From: Myrica gale
Lineage: Eukaryota; Streptophyta; Magnoliopsida; Fagales; Myricaceae
Direction of reading: 5' to 3'
Length of the DNA stretch: 64,000 bases
Assembly: GCA_963930655.1 (NCBI GenBank)
Contig: OZ005609.1
Coordinates: 17,185,001 to 17,249,000 of the forward strand
Shown here: piece after piece, positions 24,037 through 36,128 of the stretch
Layout of the letters: every line of letters begins with the position of its first letter
Numbering within the stretch: position 1 is the stretch's first letter
Notes under the pieces: model-generated
What the model saw: only the letters and a program-made list of their open reading frames with translations
Databases searched by the model: none
Told to the model about the DNA's origin: nothing
Position numbers and translations under genes: made by a program

Positions 24037-24750
24037 AGGACAAAGTCATGCGATGAGAAAAAGCATGATCTAATTGTCATAAGGACTACAACAGGAGGTG
24101 GATACAACTAGTTTCAGACTTTAATATTTGGAGATTTAGAATCCATTATGCATACACAAAGACAGTTAATCTGTTCAAATGGATGAAGACACACATGCAA
24201 GCAGTTAATAATATGTTAAAGGAAATTTTTTCACAACACACATTTCACATTCCTATAATCCTCCCTATACATAAATCTATCACTAAATTTTGCCACTCAT
24301 AGCCTAGGCCAATAGAACTCACCAACCAGCAATTAACTCTGAGCCAATTTGAATGACATCTCCCTGCAGTAAAAGTTCCTTTTTGGAGATTCATCACCAA
24401 GAAAGGAGGGGGTTAGAGGGTATGCAAACGTAGGAACAAAGCAATGCAAGTTAAGATCATTATCAGAGACGAGAGAGTCGAGTACCTGAACATTTATATA
24501 GTGCAAGCTAGCGATCAACAAAGGAAAGATGGGACCTGAAACTCCATGTGGTAATTCAGTCAAATTCTGGAACCACAAAGCACCACACTGTAATGAATGT
24601 GAGAAATTTTAATGGTTAAGTTTGAAAATAGCAAGAACATAAATCCTATCAGCAACTCAAAATTGCAACATATCGTCAAATATTCTCTGAAGCACCACAA
24701 TTTTCCATAATACTGACACAATTTGTGGAATTGACCGAATGTTTTGGCCA

Positions 24751-24935
24751 TGTATCTCCTTCTCATTATATAGAACTATCGAATCAAGCTATACAAGGTA
24801 TGAAATCAATATACAAGGTATGTAATAATGTATCAAGCTATAGAAGGAAAGAAATAATGTAACCATTGCCTATATACAGCTGGAGTCTAATGGAGAATTA
24901 GTGGGGAGTAATGACAGCAAATCTGTTCGTTGACA
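24751..24935 (-). repeat. Short copia 3' LTR
   Basis: On the minus strand the sequence begins TGTCAACG just after a purine tract (GAGAGGGGC) and ends in a CA, giving an LTR of about 185 bp. It directly follows the stop of the copia pol fragment. The left flank is GGCCA. No 5' LTR is present, so no target duplication can be shown. The boundary at 24751 is inferred from the TG/CA rule. Confidence 0.6.
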
Positions 24936-24942
24936 GCCCCTC

Positions 24943-25987
24943 TCAAATTGATGCGGGTATGTCAACCAGCATCAATTTGTGACTCAGGAAACAATGGCGA
25001 TGTCGAGTAAGAGCCTTTGTGAAGATATCGGCAAGTTGAAGTTCTGTAGAGACATGTGGAAGAGTGATGACTTGGGCTTCAAATGCTTCACGAATGGAAT
25101 GACAATCAACTTCAATATGCTTCATACGCTCATGATAAACGGGGTTTGCTGTGATCTGAATGGCACTTGTATTATCGGCATGAAGAGGTGTCGGTTCGGA
25201 TTGAGAGAAGTCTAATTCAACAAGCAAACCTCGAAGCCAAATAAGTTCGGAGCAAGCAAGAGACATTGCCCAGTACTCAGATTCCATAGACGACTTAGAT
25301 ACTCGGTCTTGCTTTTTACTCTTCCATGAAATCAACGCATCACCCAAAAACACACCAACCAGTGATGGAACGACGTGTATCAGTACAACCAGCCCAATCA
25401 GCATCACTGTAAGCATCAAGACGAAGAGGAGTGTTGACAGGGAAGAATAAACCACGAGCAGAAGTGCCCAAAATATAACGAATGATTCTACGGACGACAG
25501 CCAAGTGAAGATGTCGTGGAGTCTGAAGAAACTGGCTGACTTGTTGTACGGCGAAGGAGATGTCCGGTCGAGTAATAGTGAGGTAGACAAGACTACCCAC
25601 CAGCTTGCGATATAAACTAGGATCAGCAAGTAAGTCACCCTCTTCTTTGCGAAGTTTGATATTCAACTTCATGTGAGTATCAATCGGAGGAGTGTCTTCA
25701 AGACCAGAAAGAGCAACTAGATCACAATCATACTTATGTTGATTAAGACAAATACCAGAAGAACATCGACGTACTTCAAGACCAAGAAAATATGTGAGCG
25801 AGCGAAGATCTTTCATATGAAAGGACTCGGAGAGATTGCACTTGAGCTGCTCAAGTAGAGTAGAATCGGAACCAGTAATAACAATATCATCAACATAAAC
25901 AAGAAGAACAACAATACCCATGTCTGTTTTCCTCAAGAATAATGAGGAGTCATGCTTGCTCTGCTGAAAGGAGAAATTAAGGAACAA
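24943..25987 (-). pseudogene. Ty1/copia pol fragment: reverse transcriptase and RNase H
   Basis: A 5'-truncated copia polyprotein. The reverse transcriptase part shows YVDDIVITGSD. It is followed by the connection region and an RNase H with DADWAGCTDTRRSITG, SSMESEYWAM and HADNTSAIQIT. Two overlapping frames (25987-25340 and 25638-24943) show a frameshift near 25345. It is truncated at about 25987 in the middle of the reverse transcriptase; gag, protease, integrase and the 5' LTR are missing. It lies in the OXA2 copy A region, upstream of the exon at 24486-24587. Confidence 0.85.
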
Positions 25988-26971
25988 CTATTATAAAAAC
26001 TTAAAGAACAGTCACAATGGACTTGGAGCTATCCCTCTCAACATACGATTGCTCATCACGGGTCTCAAAAAGAAACTATAGTTCAGAGTAGACTAAAACT
26101 AGGAGGAGGTTATAAGAATATTCATCCACATGCCAAGACTAAAATGTGCCCTAGGCAATAGATCCCAAGATCATCCCATTTCAAGAACTGAATGGGATCG
26201 ACCAAGTGATATAAGGCAGCAACATATGGAAATAATCGCTACAAAACATGGATCACCTGCTGTTACTGCGACTGAGGTTGCTCCCTCTGGCAATTGGGAA
26301 CAAAAACCATTTCCAAACACAAAATTGCCTCCAAAAGATTCGTATACTTCCGGAATTATTTTTTCTTGTCATCATTAGCCTCAATTTCTATAACAAGAGA
26401 AACACAATAACTAAAACTACTTCAACAAAAACCCAGAAACACACTTCTTAGAAACACACTTCTTAGTGATTTTTTTTTCCAAACATGTTTTTATTAAACT
26501 CCACTACTTTCACAAACACTACCTAGATACCATCTTCATTTGGTGGCATGATGTTCTACGTGAATCCACCTTGGAAGGACTTCAGTAAGAATGAGTGCCT
26601 GGGTCCTATTGCTATAGTAGGTTTTAGAATTTAAAAATAATCCAAAAATTTTCTCTTTTCAAACAATACCACGCTCACAAACACCCATAAAAACACATAA
26701 AAATGTCATCTCGATGATTACAAACAGGTAGAAGGTTTTTTCCTTTCCCAACACATCTTAAATGCATAGATTTGAGTTATAAATAATGTAAGAATGTATA
26801 TGAAATGTTTATCCTACATGTATATCTATGTTAAATTCTACATATAAAAAAAGTACATCTAGGTTAAATTCTAGTACAATTTTTTTGCTTATATTTTACA
26901 TATGCACATGTTCTATATGTTTAATATAGTATTTTATGATCGCATCTATAATTCAATTATTGTGCTTATAC
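25988..26971. other. Spacer, no recognised gene
   Basis: AT-rich and non-coding as far as I can see. A plus-strand open frame at 26130-26378 (82 codons) has no recognised motif. Missing N-terminal exons of OXA2 copy A would be expected upstream of 24587 but were not identified here. Confidence 0.35.
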
Positions 26972-27079
26972 TTTTTTTTATTAGTAAGATTAAATATTAT
27001 TGAAAAATAAAAGTGTTAACAGTACAAAAGACTATACTAAGAACAACTACAACATACAAGCTAAAAAACTACTAAAATC

Positions 27080-28805
27080 CTAAAGAGTCAAAAAAGGAAA
27101 TCCCAACATTGAATTTGTCCATAAGAAAAGAGAATGCAACATATGTCCCTTTAAGAACTCCAATGAAGACTCTTTAATATCGAAACATCTACTATTTCTT
27201 TCCCTCCATAAATACCACCAAATACAATAGAGTATCATCTTCCAAACCACGAAAGCTGTCGGGTTGTCAAATTTCCTCTTCCAACACAACAAAACCTCAA
27301 CCACCCTACTAGGCATAACCCAAGGTAGATTCAGCATGGAAAACATATGTGACCACAATCCTTTAGCTACAAAATAATGAAGAAGAATATGATCCACAAA
27401 CTCTGCATCACATCTACACAAATAACACCAATCAAGCACGCAAATGCATCGCTTTCTTAAGTTGTCTATGGCCAGCACCTTCCCACGAGACGCCTCCCAC
27501 ACAAAGAACGAGACTCGCAAATGCGATAAAGTCCTCTACATTTTCTCAAAGGAAAAACCATAGCAGAATCACCCACAAGAAGTCCATACATAGATTTTAC
27601 TAAGGAACCATTCTTGGAACCCATCCAAAACAACCTGTCAGGAACACCTCTTCTTACTGTCATTGAGTATAGAAGAGAAAAGAAATTCGTGACTTCATTC
27701 AATTCTCAATCATTAAAGGTTTGAAGAAACTAAACATGCCAGACAGACACACCAGGGGTCACATCTAAACAATTCTCCACTACTTCATCTTGATTCCTTG
27801 AAATAGAAAAAAGATGAGGAAACACTAACATTAAAGCTTGCTCTCCACACCAACAATCATACTAGAAGCGGACTTTAGTGCCACTTACCACCAAAAATTT
27901 AGTATTGGCAAAAAATAAATTCCACCCCTTGGAATATACTTCCATAAACTCACACCATAGGGCCCACGTTGCTCAAGAGTCCTCCATCCACCAAGGGCGC
28001 TTCCATACTTTGCTACAATAACTAACTTCCATAAATTATCTGTCTCAGAAAAAAATCTCCACAACCACTTCGCTAATAAAGCTTTGTTATATAAAGTCAA
28101 CCTCCTTAAACCCAATACACCCACAGAAAGTGGAGAACAAATTTTGGCCCAACTTTATATATATATATAAGTAAGCACAATTTTATTAAGAAGATAAAAA
28201 GAAAAAGGTGAAATCAATACAAAGACTATACTGAAATCACTCAAAGCATACAAATGAAAAAACTAAGAAAATCAAATTTTGGCCCAACTAACAAGATAGA
28301 ACCTATGATCATCACCACAATTTCCCCACAAGAAGTCCCTTTGTAACTTTTCCAACCTATTTGCCACAAATGTAGGGATTGGAAAAATAGAAGTGAAATA
28401 TGCGGCAAGACTAGCAATAATAGATTTAATCAAAGTAATCCGACCTCCCTTAGATAAATAGAGGTGCTTCCAACTTGCTAATCTTTGTTCCATTCTCTCA
28501 AGTATCCCATCCCAAATGCGAACACTCTTAAACTTGACTCTAAGAGGAAGCTCAAGGTATGTCATCAGAAGTGAGGAGACTCTACAACCCAAAATGGCAA
28601 CCAGTTCATGAACATTCCCAACACTCCCTATAGGAATAACCTCAGATTTAGAGAGATTGACCTTAAGTCCTGAAACTCCTCAAAACAAAGAAGTAAACAT
28701 CTAAGATTCTGAAATTGGAGCGCCTCCTCCCCACATAAGATAAGAGTATCATCAGAAAATAATAAATGAGAGATGGACAACACATCACGTCCCCCTCCTC
28801 CAATA
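27080..28805 (-). pseudogene. LINE reverse transcriptase to zf-RVT region
   Basis: From the right: HLLFSDDTLIL (the catalytic FSDD form of the YADD box), then LPLRVKFKSVRIWDGIL and KGGRITLIKS (thumb-like region). WAKI is interrupted by the nested insertion, after which GVLGLRRLTLYNKALLAKW resumes. The end is a zf-RVT domain with CYLCRCDAEFVDHILLHYF. Several frame changes and stops make it non-functional. Order and motifs match plant L1-type ORF2. Confidence 0.8.
28155..28272 (-). mobile_element. 118-bp nested LINE tail with 17-bp TSD
   Basis: A minus-strand 3'-end fragment carrying the usual AGTATAGTC phrase, but ending in a TA repeat where an A tail is usual. It is flanked by perfect 17-bp repeats at 28138-28154 and 28273-28289 (CAAATTTTGGCCCAACT). 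It splits the older LINE's reverse transcriptase inside the residues WAKI; the reading resumes across the site if one repeat and the insert are ignored. Confidence 0.85.
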
Positions 28806-28811
28806 TCAAAA

Positions 28812-29910
28812 TGTCATACCCTGAGCTTTTAGCATAATATGCATATTGTCTTTGAAATCGCGTTTGGGTTTATTAGTGCATTAGGGGGTACTTAGTGACT
28901 AAAATGAGATTTATTAGTACTTAATGTACTAATTTTGAAACCTTGATTAGGACATGATTAAGTGAAAATTGGAGTTCGCCAATAACTGAGTTTTTATTCA
29001 GGATGTTGAGGAGCATGTATTGAGAAAACCAAACCACAAGATTTTAATCTTTTAATATTTTGGGAGATTATCCATAAGTTTATGGTTCAAATTTGGAAAC
29101 TTTTTGTTTTTCAGAAGCAAGTAGGTCATTTAACGATCATCGGTGGATTAGTGAAACAATTAGCAAGACTTAGCCATTAAGAAATGGAAATTTCGACTGC
29201 CCTAGAGAGTGACACATGTGATGGCTAGGAAGCATGACGAATCATGCCTAGAAACACGACAAATAGAGGCCATAAAGCACGATGATAAGGGCTATAACCT
29301 AGGTAGCTCGAGGTGTTGAAAACCGGTGGACCTAGGCGACAACTCACAAAAGCTATAGAGTGAATTTCGGCCATTGGTGTGCTTTGCAGCTGCTTGGGGC
29401 TGCTAGGTGTCAGCGTGTGGTCAACATAGCCTTTTGAGTCAACGAAGCTAGCTTGACACGTGTCGAATTGTAACAAGCCGAATTTGCCTATAAATAAGAA
29501 AGATCATGCCATATTAGCTTACAACATTACATCCGAAAATTGTGAGTTAAGCTTGAGATTAAGAATGAAGTGAAGTGGGAGGAAGAAGAAAGAAAAAGAT
29601 TAGCGAAGATTAGTGAAGATCCGACTCAATTAGAGGTAAAGTTTAGTTCGTTATATTTGATTTCGATTCAAAAGTTTTCAAGATGATTTGTGTGAATCTC
29701 TTGTATTTCTTATTCTAGCATCTACTGATGTTGTTTACGTTCTTCATATTCTTGTTGTTCTTGATGAAGAACAACCTCGTCTTTTCGAAAAAGTATCTTT
29801 TTTAAAGTTTGATTCATCTTCAAGTTATTTTTCAACATTGATTTGTTTCTTTTCAAAAAATTTCCCAAAAAATGTTTTCCAAAGCTTTGAACATATTTCT
29901 TTTGAATATT
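28812..29910 (+). repeat. Partial long LTR, same family as the solo LTR at 41.5 kb
   Basis: It starts TGTCATACCCTGAGCTTTTA and is recognisably the same as the LTR at 41462-43914 read on the minus strand (TGTCGTAGCCCGAGCTTTTA). A TATA-like GCCTATAAATAAG lies near 29490. About 1.1 kb of an expected 2.45 kb is present. It is broken at 29910 by the poly(A) end of the next LINE, and the remainder was not found on the other side. Confidence 0.7.
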
Positions 29911-30119
29911 CTTTTTTTTATATGTATGGGAAACTTTATTGAAAGAAAAAGAAAACGGAACAGTACAAAGGCTGTACTTAACCGACTACAACAAGCGAGC
30001 GAGGAAACTAATAAAATCAAAGAAGTCTACAAAAAGGGAATCCAGCACCCCATTAGCCCAATGAAACAAGGCCTTCAACATCTTTCCCTTCAAACATTCT
30101 AAGGACAGCCCCTGATCAT

Positions 30120-30970
30120 TCAAAGCATTTTCCGTTCCTTTCCCTCCAACATTGACAAGTCACCCAATAGGGCATATTCAAGAAAATTCAGATCCCCAAA
30201 GACTTCTTTATTCCACAATTTCAGATCCCTCTTTAAGGCTTTGAACTTAGAGCCAAGCACATAACTCGGCGATCTCGAGAACACATAGGAATTCCACCAC
30301 TCCCACACCTTATCCACAAAACCCTCCTCCTGAAGCCACATTTTCAAACCAAAATGGTTTCTTGCCTCCCCTGAAACTACCACTTTCCAAAAGAATAGGG
30401 AAGTGATCAAAGAACAGCCAAGGGAGGAAGCCTCTTCTGAATAACCTCGGGATACAAGGCTTCCCAACAAGGACTGAAAAGAAAGCGGTCAATTCTAGAC
30501 CATGACTGGGAAGCTCTATTATTCGACTAAGTGAAGGACCCTCCTGACAACGGTACATCCATCAATCCATTTTCTAAAATAAAATCAGAAAACTCCAGCA
30601 TAGCACACCAGAATCCTCCATTTTCCAACCGCTCACTGGGAAAGCGCTTGACATTGAAGTCTCCCCCAATGCACCATGGAAGGTTCCACTAAGCAAAGAC
30701 ACTTGATAACTCCTCTCAAAGCATCCTTCTTCGACTATCATCGGTAGGGCCATACACCCCAGAAAACGCCCATTGGACCCTGTCCTCAACATTCTTAAAT
30801 CTCGCCGAAATAGAAAAACGATCTTCACAAGATTCCACCATGTCTAAAGTCTTCAAATCCCATAAAATCAAAATCCTGCCCGAAGCCCCTTCCGCCGCCA
30901 GAGTACACCAGCCCACATGATGTCCTCCCCACAAACTTCTGACTAATGCTCTAGTAACTCTCCCCACCTT
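30120..30970 (-). pseudogene. LINE endonuclease, frameshifted
   Basis: Pieces in three frames make up an endonuclease domain. There is VTRALVRSLWGGHHVGWCTL with ASGRILILWD, then FSGVYGPTDDSRRRML. A stretch containing the [16 protein letters not shown] motif is visible only after frame correction, followed by a linker with FKALKRDLKLWNKEVFGDLN. Frame breaks lie near 30.72, 30.56 and 30.47 kb. It then joins the zf-RVT tail directly, so no polymerase could be made. Confidence 0.65.
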
Positions 30971-31199
30971 AGTTTCCTAAAAACAAATTAAATCAGGCCT
31001 TGATCCCTGTAACAAATTTCTCGCCCCGCTATGATTTTAACTATCATTCAACCCCCTAACATTCCAACTCAAAATTCTGGGCTTCATATAGAATTAAGCG
31101 AAACCCCTCCTGCCCTTACCGCTCTTTCGAGACACATACTTCAGCCCATCATAATTGATTAAGGACTTCAACCCATTCAGCTCTCTCAAGAACTTGCCT

Positions 31200-33060
31200 C
31201 CTTATTTGCTAGGAGTAACAATCTCATTGATTCCCCTGTCCTTCTCTACAGCGGCAAAGAGCACCATCAGCTCACTCTCGTAACTATCACAAGAGAGACC
31301 AACCATATCTTTAAAGGAATAAACCATTTCCAACACCCAGTCCGAAGAAGAAATTTGCGTGACAATCCTCACTCCCCCAGAAAGGAAGACACACTGCCAA
31401 AGGTTCAGCCCCAAACCCATCAACACCACAATCTACGCAGACTAGAGCCTCACCCCCGTCTAAAGGAGCTAAAGATCTGCCACTTTCTCCCTCCTACCCA
31501 ACCAAGTTAAGACTCCCAAAGGAAGCCAACGACACAGCGTTGTCAGGGCAAGCGACCTCCAGATCCTCCGAATCATAGTCCCTGACCGAGTTCTCTCTCC
31601 CCACCTCAGGTTCCCCAAGCCAATCAGACTTCTTCCCAGCCACGACAGAGGACTCCATCCACGTTCTCTCTTCAGAAAGAACTAAAGGGGAACCTGTGCC
31701 CACTTCTGAGCCTTCAACAGGAAAATCCGGCCTAAAATATGACGTTGGAGGAGACACCGGGCGAGGACGCTGCACCCTAGACAAAGAAACATCTTTGGTG
31801 TCCATAAGAGGAAGAGACAACTTCGGTGTCAGGGTTGGAGTTGCCTCTCGGCAGTCGCCCCTTGCCACATAAGTCTCCAACGAAGGAGCTGCCGCCGATG
31901 ACTGACGATCGGCATCACCAGCCAAGCCTCCCGGCACTGCGGCAGTTTCGGCGCACAGAAGAGTTGTATCTCCTCCAGTAATCCTTACTTGCCCGAGAGG
32001 CCCGGAGGCAAGCCCTATATGCTTAGAGTCAAGCCCTGAAAGCCCGTCATGACCGATATGCTAGGCAAGTAGAATTATTCAAGGATGGTTTGAACGAACA
32101 CTTAGCACCTGCAAGCCCTGTATGCCCCGGAGGCCCTGGCTTCCTGGAGTCAAGGCCTATCTGACTGATACGCCGGGTCTTGCCACTCTGCACACTGGGT
32201 CCCTGACATAGGGGAGACCAGTGTACCTGAGTTGCGTGACCGAGCTCAGATCAACCATCCCTCCCGAAGGAACATTAGATCCAACCGGCCCGAGCCAAAC
32301 TCCTGCATACCCAAATTACTCAGGCTCAAAATAGGGTCTGAATCCATCCTAGCCAAACCACCCAAAAGATTATGGACTATTGTCGAGATCAGGGGGCCAC
32401 CAATTTAAATCCACAAACCGCGCATCTTAAATCCAACTTAGGCTCCACTGTCACCCGCATGTTTTTAACCAGCCCAATGATATCATCCAGCTCAACACTC
32501 AGCTTCATTAAATGCGCCCACAGAACGCTGTTAGATCCAGGCGCCTGCACAGAGTGCTCAACACCATGATGACTAATGGTACCCACCAGCCCTTCTACGT
32601 TCTGAACAGGCAGCGCATTGGGAACACCAAACGCCTCCTGCGTGTGCGTGCTGCCCATGTCAGACAAAGAATTACGAAATTCTCTCCCACCCTCCGCCTT
32701 TTCCGGCACACCAACTTTCACTGGATCTGCCAATGAGACCCCCAGTGGTAACATGGGAGTTCCAACAGTCGGCTGCAAAAACTTTTCACCAGTGCCCACC
32801 TGACAATCGCACGACTCCCTGGCTGCCATCACCCTCTTCTCCGGCACACCACCCTGATCCATCTGAGCAAAGGAAGTTCCATGCCGAAACTCCGATCCAT
32901 CAGATCCAACACTCCTACGGCAAAGGTCTCCTAGAACTCAGAGCAATTATTCACACACCAAGGCAAACAACTTCCACCCATTTCTCATGCGTCCCTCAGG
33001 AATAATCACCGCCCCACTTCTACGTCGATCCCCAAACTCGGTGAGAACTAGGTAGCTGCC
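31200..33060 (-). pseudogene. LINE ORF1 remains
   Basis: Minus-strand pieces: LTEFGDRRRSGAVIIPEGR just upstream of 32862 (an ORF1 segment common in plant LINEs, from recall), a linker at 32862-32389 with LRCAVCGFKL at its end, a Gly/Pro-rich patch near 32.2-31.95 kb and an acidic segment at 31937-31494. Frames change between pieces. The Gly/Pro patch resembles the one in the LINE at 2451-2771. Confidence 0.55.
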
Positions 33061-33089
33061 ACATGATTAGAGCATCACTGAGCCAGAAA

Positions 33090-35095
33090 ATGCGTGTGTG
33101 GCCTCATTAAAATGCTCGGAAATCCACAACGACTTAGTATCTATATACCTAGAGAACATAAGGAAGACCTACCAAAATCTCTACATCGTGAGATGAAAGA
33201 TAACATCAGTCAATTGTATGCAATACAGAGCGTATAATCTCAAACTATCCAAACTTGGACAATTCAAGAATTACTGTACGATATTCTTGGTGCATGTCAT
33301 ACAATAATTATCAAACGGGTCTAAGGCTAATATGATACATGCAAACCATATATCATGATATGAAAATTGTTCCATATAATTCAAGAAACACTAATTAAAT
33401 ATATAAAATAAACAAATAAAAGAGAAAAATCAATTAATACAATATCTCAAATTAATGTACTTAAATTAATACAAATTGGTCTAACTAATGTACTCAAATT
33501 AATACAATATCCCTTCTTTTTATGACCCACTTGGATGAGAATCCAATAAGTGCATGTTCTGTTCCTAACAAAGTGGGACTGGCAATGGAAATTGGCACAT
33601 AACTTAAACTTGAAGCATAATCACTTTTTTCTATATTCTCCTTTTGTACTGACTTTTAAATTTTGAAATACCAACGGGGAAGATGGCCATATCTTGCATA
33701 AAATGAAGGACGAGATATTATATTTCTGCCAAACGAAATGCAAAAGCAAACGCATAACTGATACTAGATATTCCATTGCTTCCTCGACTAATCTTCACAG
33801 GTTCTCTTGTTATGCATAATTTGTACTTCAATTAATGCAGCTACAATGTAGTCCAACTTGACACGTGCCATTCCAAGAGAACAAAAAAAGAAAGAAAGAT
33901 GTTTGACAATCAGGAAACATTCAAGAGCATAATGCTCCCAATTTTTTGATTCGTAGTAAATTATCCAATAGTAAACGACTACACACTAGAAGGGCACTAA
34001 AGGTCCCAAAGTCAAAGAGAAAATCATATTGCTCTCAATGTTTATACATTACACTATATGAACTCTATGTTATAGTGATTGTTGCCAAGATAATATGATA
34101 ACTCACAGAAAGGGGTGTTAACTATTATAATCGATGAATTAAGCAATCCTAGACACTCGATTAATCTATTGATGACTTCCAACAGAGAGCCTTTCACGTA
34201 ACATCTGTACAACCATTACAACCTTTAACTTTCCATCAAAATAACCTAGAAGCAAATACAAGTGAAGCACCCCAAAGGGAGTTGGGTGTTAAAGAAGCAA
34301 ATTCATACCTCACGATGTAAAAAGAATCACCAGTGCAAACTTTGCACAAAAATGTGTTTGGCTCAAAGTGTTGCTCATTCTGCACAAGAACATCTCCAAG
34401 ATCAATCAAGCATAAGCTTCAAATTTGATGCAAACTACAATACCTTTCGAAAAGGCAAAAGTAAACCTGAAAAAGTATTTTGCAGACCTTTGAAGCCATA
34501 AACTCACAAAGGACAAAAGTTTTCGTCCTTTAAAATACAATCATAGGAGTATATGAAATGACTTTTTTTTGTAGATATCAAATGACTTCACCAGCATTCA
34601 ATGGTACTTAAAATTGATACATGATAGGGACACATTATTAACAACGTCCACCCAGTGTTAACAGCGTCCAGGTTGACCAATCTGGGAATGAAGCACTGAG
34701 CAACTTCTGACGACAATGGAGAAAACCCAAAAGCTACCGAAGAAAAGTGGACAATAAAATAAAAGAAAAACTGGAGAAATTATTAACTAAAATCACATCC
34801 CATTCTTAATGGTAGATTGAAAATCAAAAGCTTACCCCAGACTCACAGCAACCAAGAACTTCACGCCGACTGATCATTGAAATGGGTAGAAATATTTAAC
34901 GTTTTTATTTTTAAAACAATGTGAAGAAAACAAATAAGGGAATGGGCATAAATAACTTACCAAGCTGCACAAAAAGGAGGACGAAAGTTGAAAAGAAATA
35001 CCCAAGCTGGAGAGTGCCTCTGTCCGTCTATGGCGTCTTCTCTTTCGTCTCAGGTGAACTGCATTGGGTGAATTAGAATTCCCGCGATGCATTAA
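33090..35095. other. AT-rich spacer
   Basis: No gene recognised. Tandem-like phrases (AATTAATACAA.. and TAATGTACT.AAATTAATACAA) occur at 33.43-33.51 kb. A minus-strand open stretch at 35092-34960 ends at a good donor-like CTTG|GTAAGT and could be a first exon, but its protein is Arg-rich and not recognised. Confidence 0.35.
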
Positions 35096-36128
35096 GAAAT
35101 TAAGTTAAATGGTGCATAGCATTCTCGTTCAAACGAAGATTATATTAAGTTACTTGGTGCATTTAAGAATGTATGGGTAAACGATGTGTAACACTCACCT
35201 TCGAACTGCGAGTAGACTTTTGAACGAAAATGTAATTAAGTTAAACGGTGTGTTAGACATATTCAAAAAAGAGTGTACTGTTCGAACGAACGTTACGTGG
35301 GAAATATTCATAACATTTATAACAAGCATTGCACAACGTGGTATGTAATGGCAGAGGCCTCTTGAATGGACACTAGAATTATCCGTTTGAACCGCTACGT
35401 TAGTTCGAACAATATATTCCAAATTCTAATTTATTTTTTTTATGATAGAATAATATTTAATTTGGTTATATTAAACTAAGTTCATGTATCAAAATAAAAT
35501 TTATATTCGTTACACAAATATAGCGGATTTAAATATGAATAATTAGAAAACAAAATTTATAATACGGATGAATCTAAAGAAGTACTTTCAATATATGAAT
35601 CTTTACCTGTACCCTCCTTATATACAATATATCAAAAGAAAAATGTTATATATATATATATATAATATTTTTCTTTTGATATTTTTTCGTAGACTAATGT
35701 AGTGGATTTAAATATTGCAATTATATATATAATGTAGAATTTCTTTACAATCTAATTGATCATAAAAAGAAGCAAAAAATATTGATATAAAAGCTGCAAC
35801 ACTAGTGGGTGATCATAATAACATAAAATACATCAATACATAATATCCCAAAATGTGATCATAAATAACATAAAATGCATAAATACATAATATCCCAAAG
35901 TCTCAACGCATAGTTATAATAAAAACATACGGTAAAAGACACATCGTACTTAAAATACTGACTAATCAAGTGTCACTGTGTCACCCAAAATATAAAGATA
36001 GTAGATGATCAAGTGTCTCGCTCCTTCCTTAGTTCACGGATCTTCGACTCAATCATGTTCATCCATGGAGGACGCTTGACCTGGCTCGAGGAGCTCTGAC
36101 CAACCTCATAAGTGAATGATCTACCTCG

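Larger units (their letters stand above)
9938..24587 (-). pseudogene. OXA2: OXA2-type insertase gene, copy A, decayed
   Basis: Homologue of plant OXA2/ALBINO3-like proteins: an Oxa1/YidC membrane insertase of the mitochondrial inner membrane followed by TPR repeats. Exons seen: 24587-24486 (WFQNLTELPHG), 19019-18960, 18733-18668 (FYLNFLTLPLFF), 16867-16820 (GSLVYWITNSSL), 15018-13495 (split), 13402-13347, 13206-13089, 12411-12322, a shortened exon before 12004, and 11908 onward. Lesions compared with copy B: a 4-base gain at the start of the 15018 exon that shifts the frame; a 1.33-kb transposon in that exon; the acceptor AG changed to GG at 12412-12413; a deletion of about 55 bp near 12004 that removes a splice donor; and a 1.8-kb hAT in the last exon. 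The original stop is also lost; the next in-frame stop is at 9938-9940. The N-terminal exons were not located. OXA2 identity is by family recall; the pseudogene call rests on visible lesions. Confidence 0.85.
26972..28811 (-). mobile_element. 3' half of a LINE
   Basis: A minus-strand LINE from the middle of the reverse transcriptase to the poly(A) tail, seen as eight T at 26972-26979. The 3' UTR has the phrase AGTATAGTC..TGTACTGTTAACAC, found in related copies in this window. The right end at 28811 is cut by a long LTR that starts at 28812. A 118-bp younger LINE tail sits inside at 28155-28272. Confidence 0.8.
29911..33080 (-). mobile_element. LINE with internal deletion
   Basis: Read on the minus strand it has ORF1 (about 33.06-31.2 kb), an endonuclease (31.0-30.12 kb), a junction near 30.12 kb straight into the last residues of zf-RVT, a 3' UTR and a poly(A) tail (T-run near 29912). 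The reverse transcriptase core is deleted. The 5' limit is approximate and no target duplication was found. It sits in the long LTR that ends at 29910. Confidence 0.7.

Noticed and set aside
26130..26378. 82-codon plus-strand ORF
   Set aside because: No motif, no splice sites and no homology I know; probably chance.
34960..35092. Possible first exon with a good donor on the minus strand
   Set aside because: The peptide is Arg-rich and unlike the start of OXA2 or any family I recognise; no start context or partner exon found.
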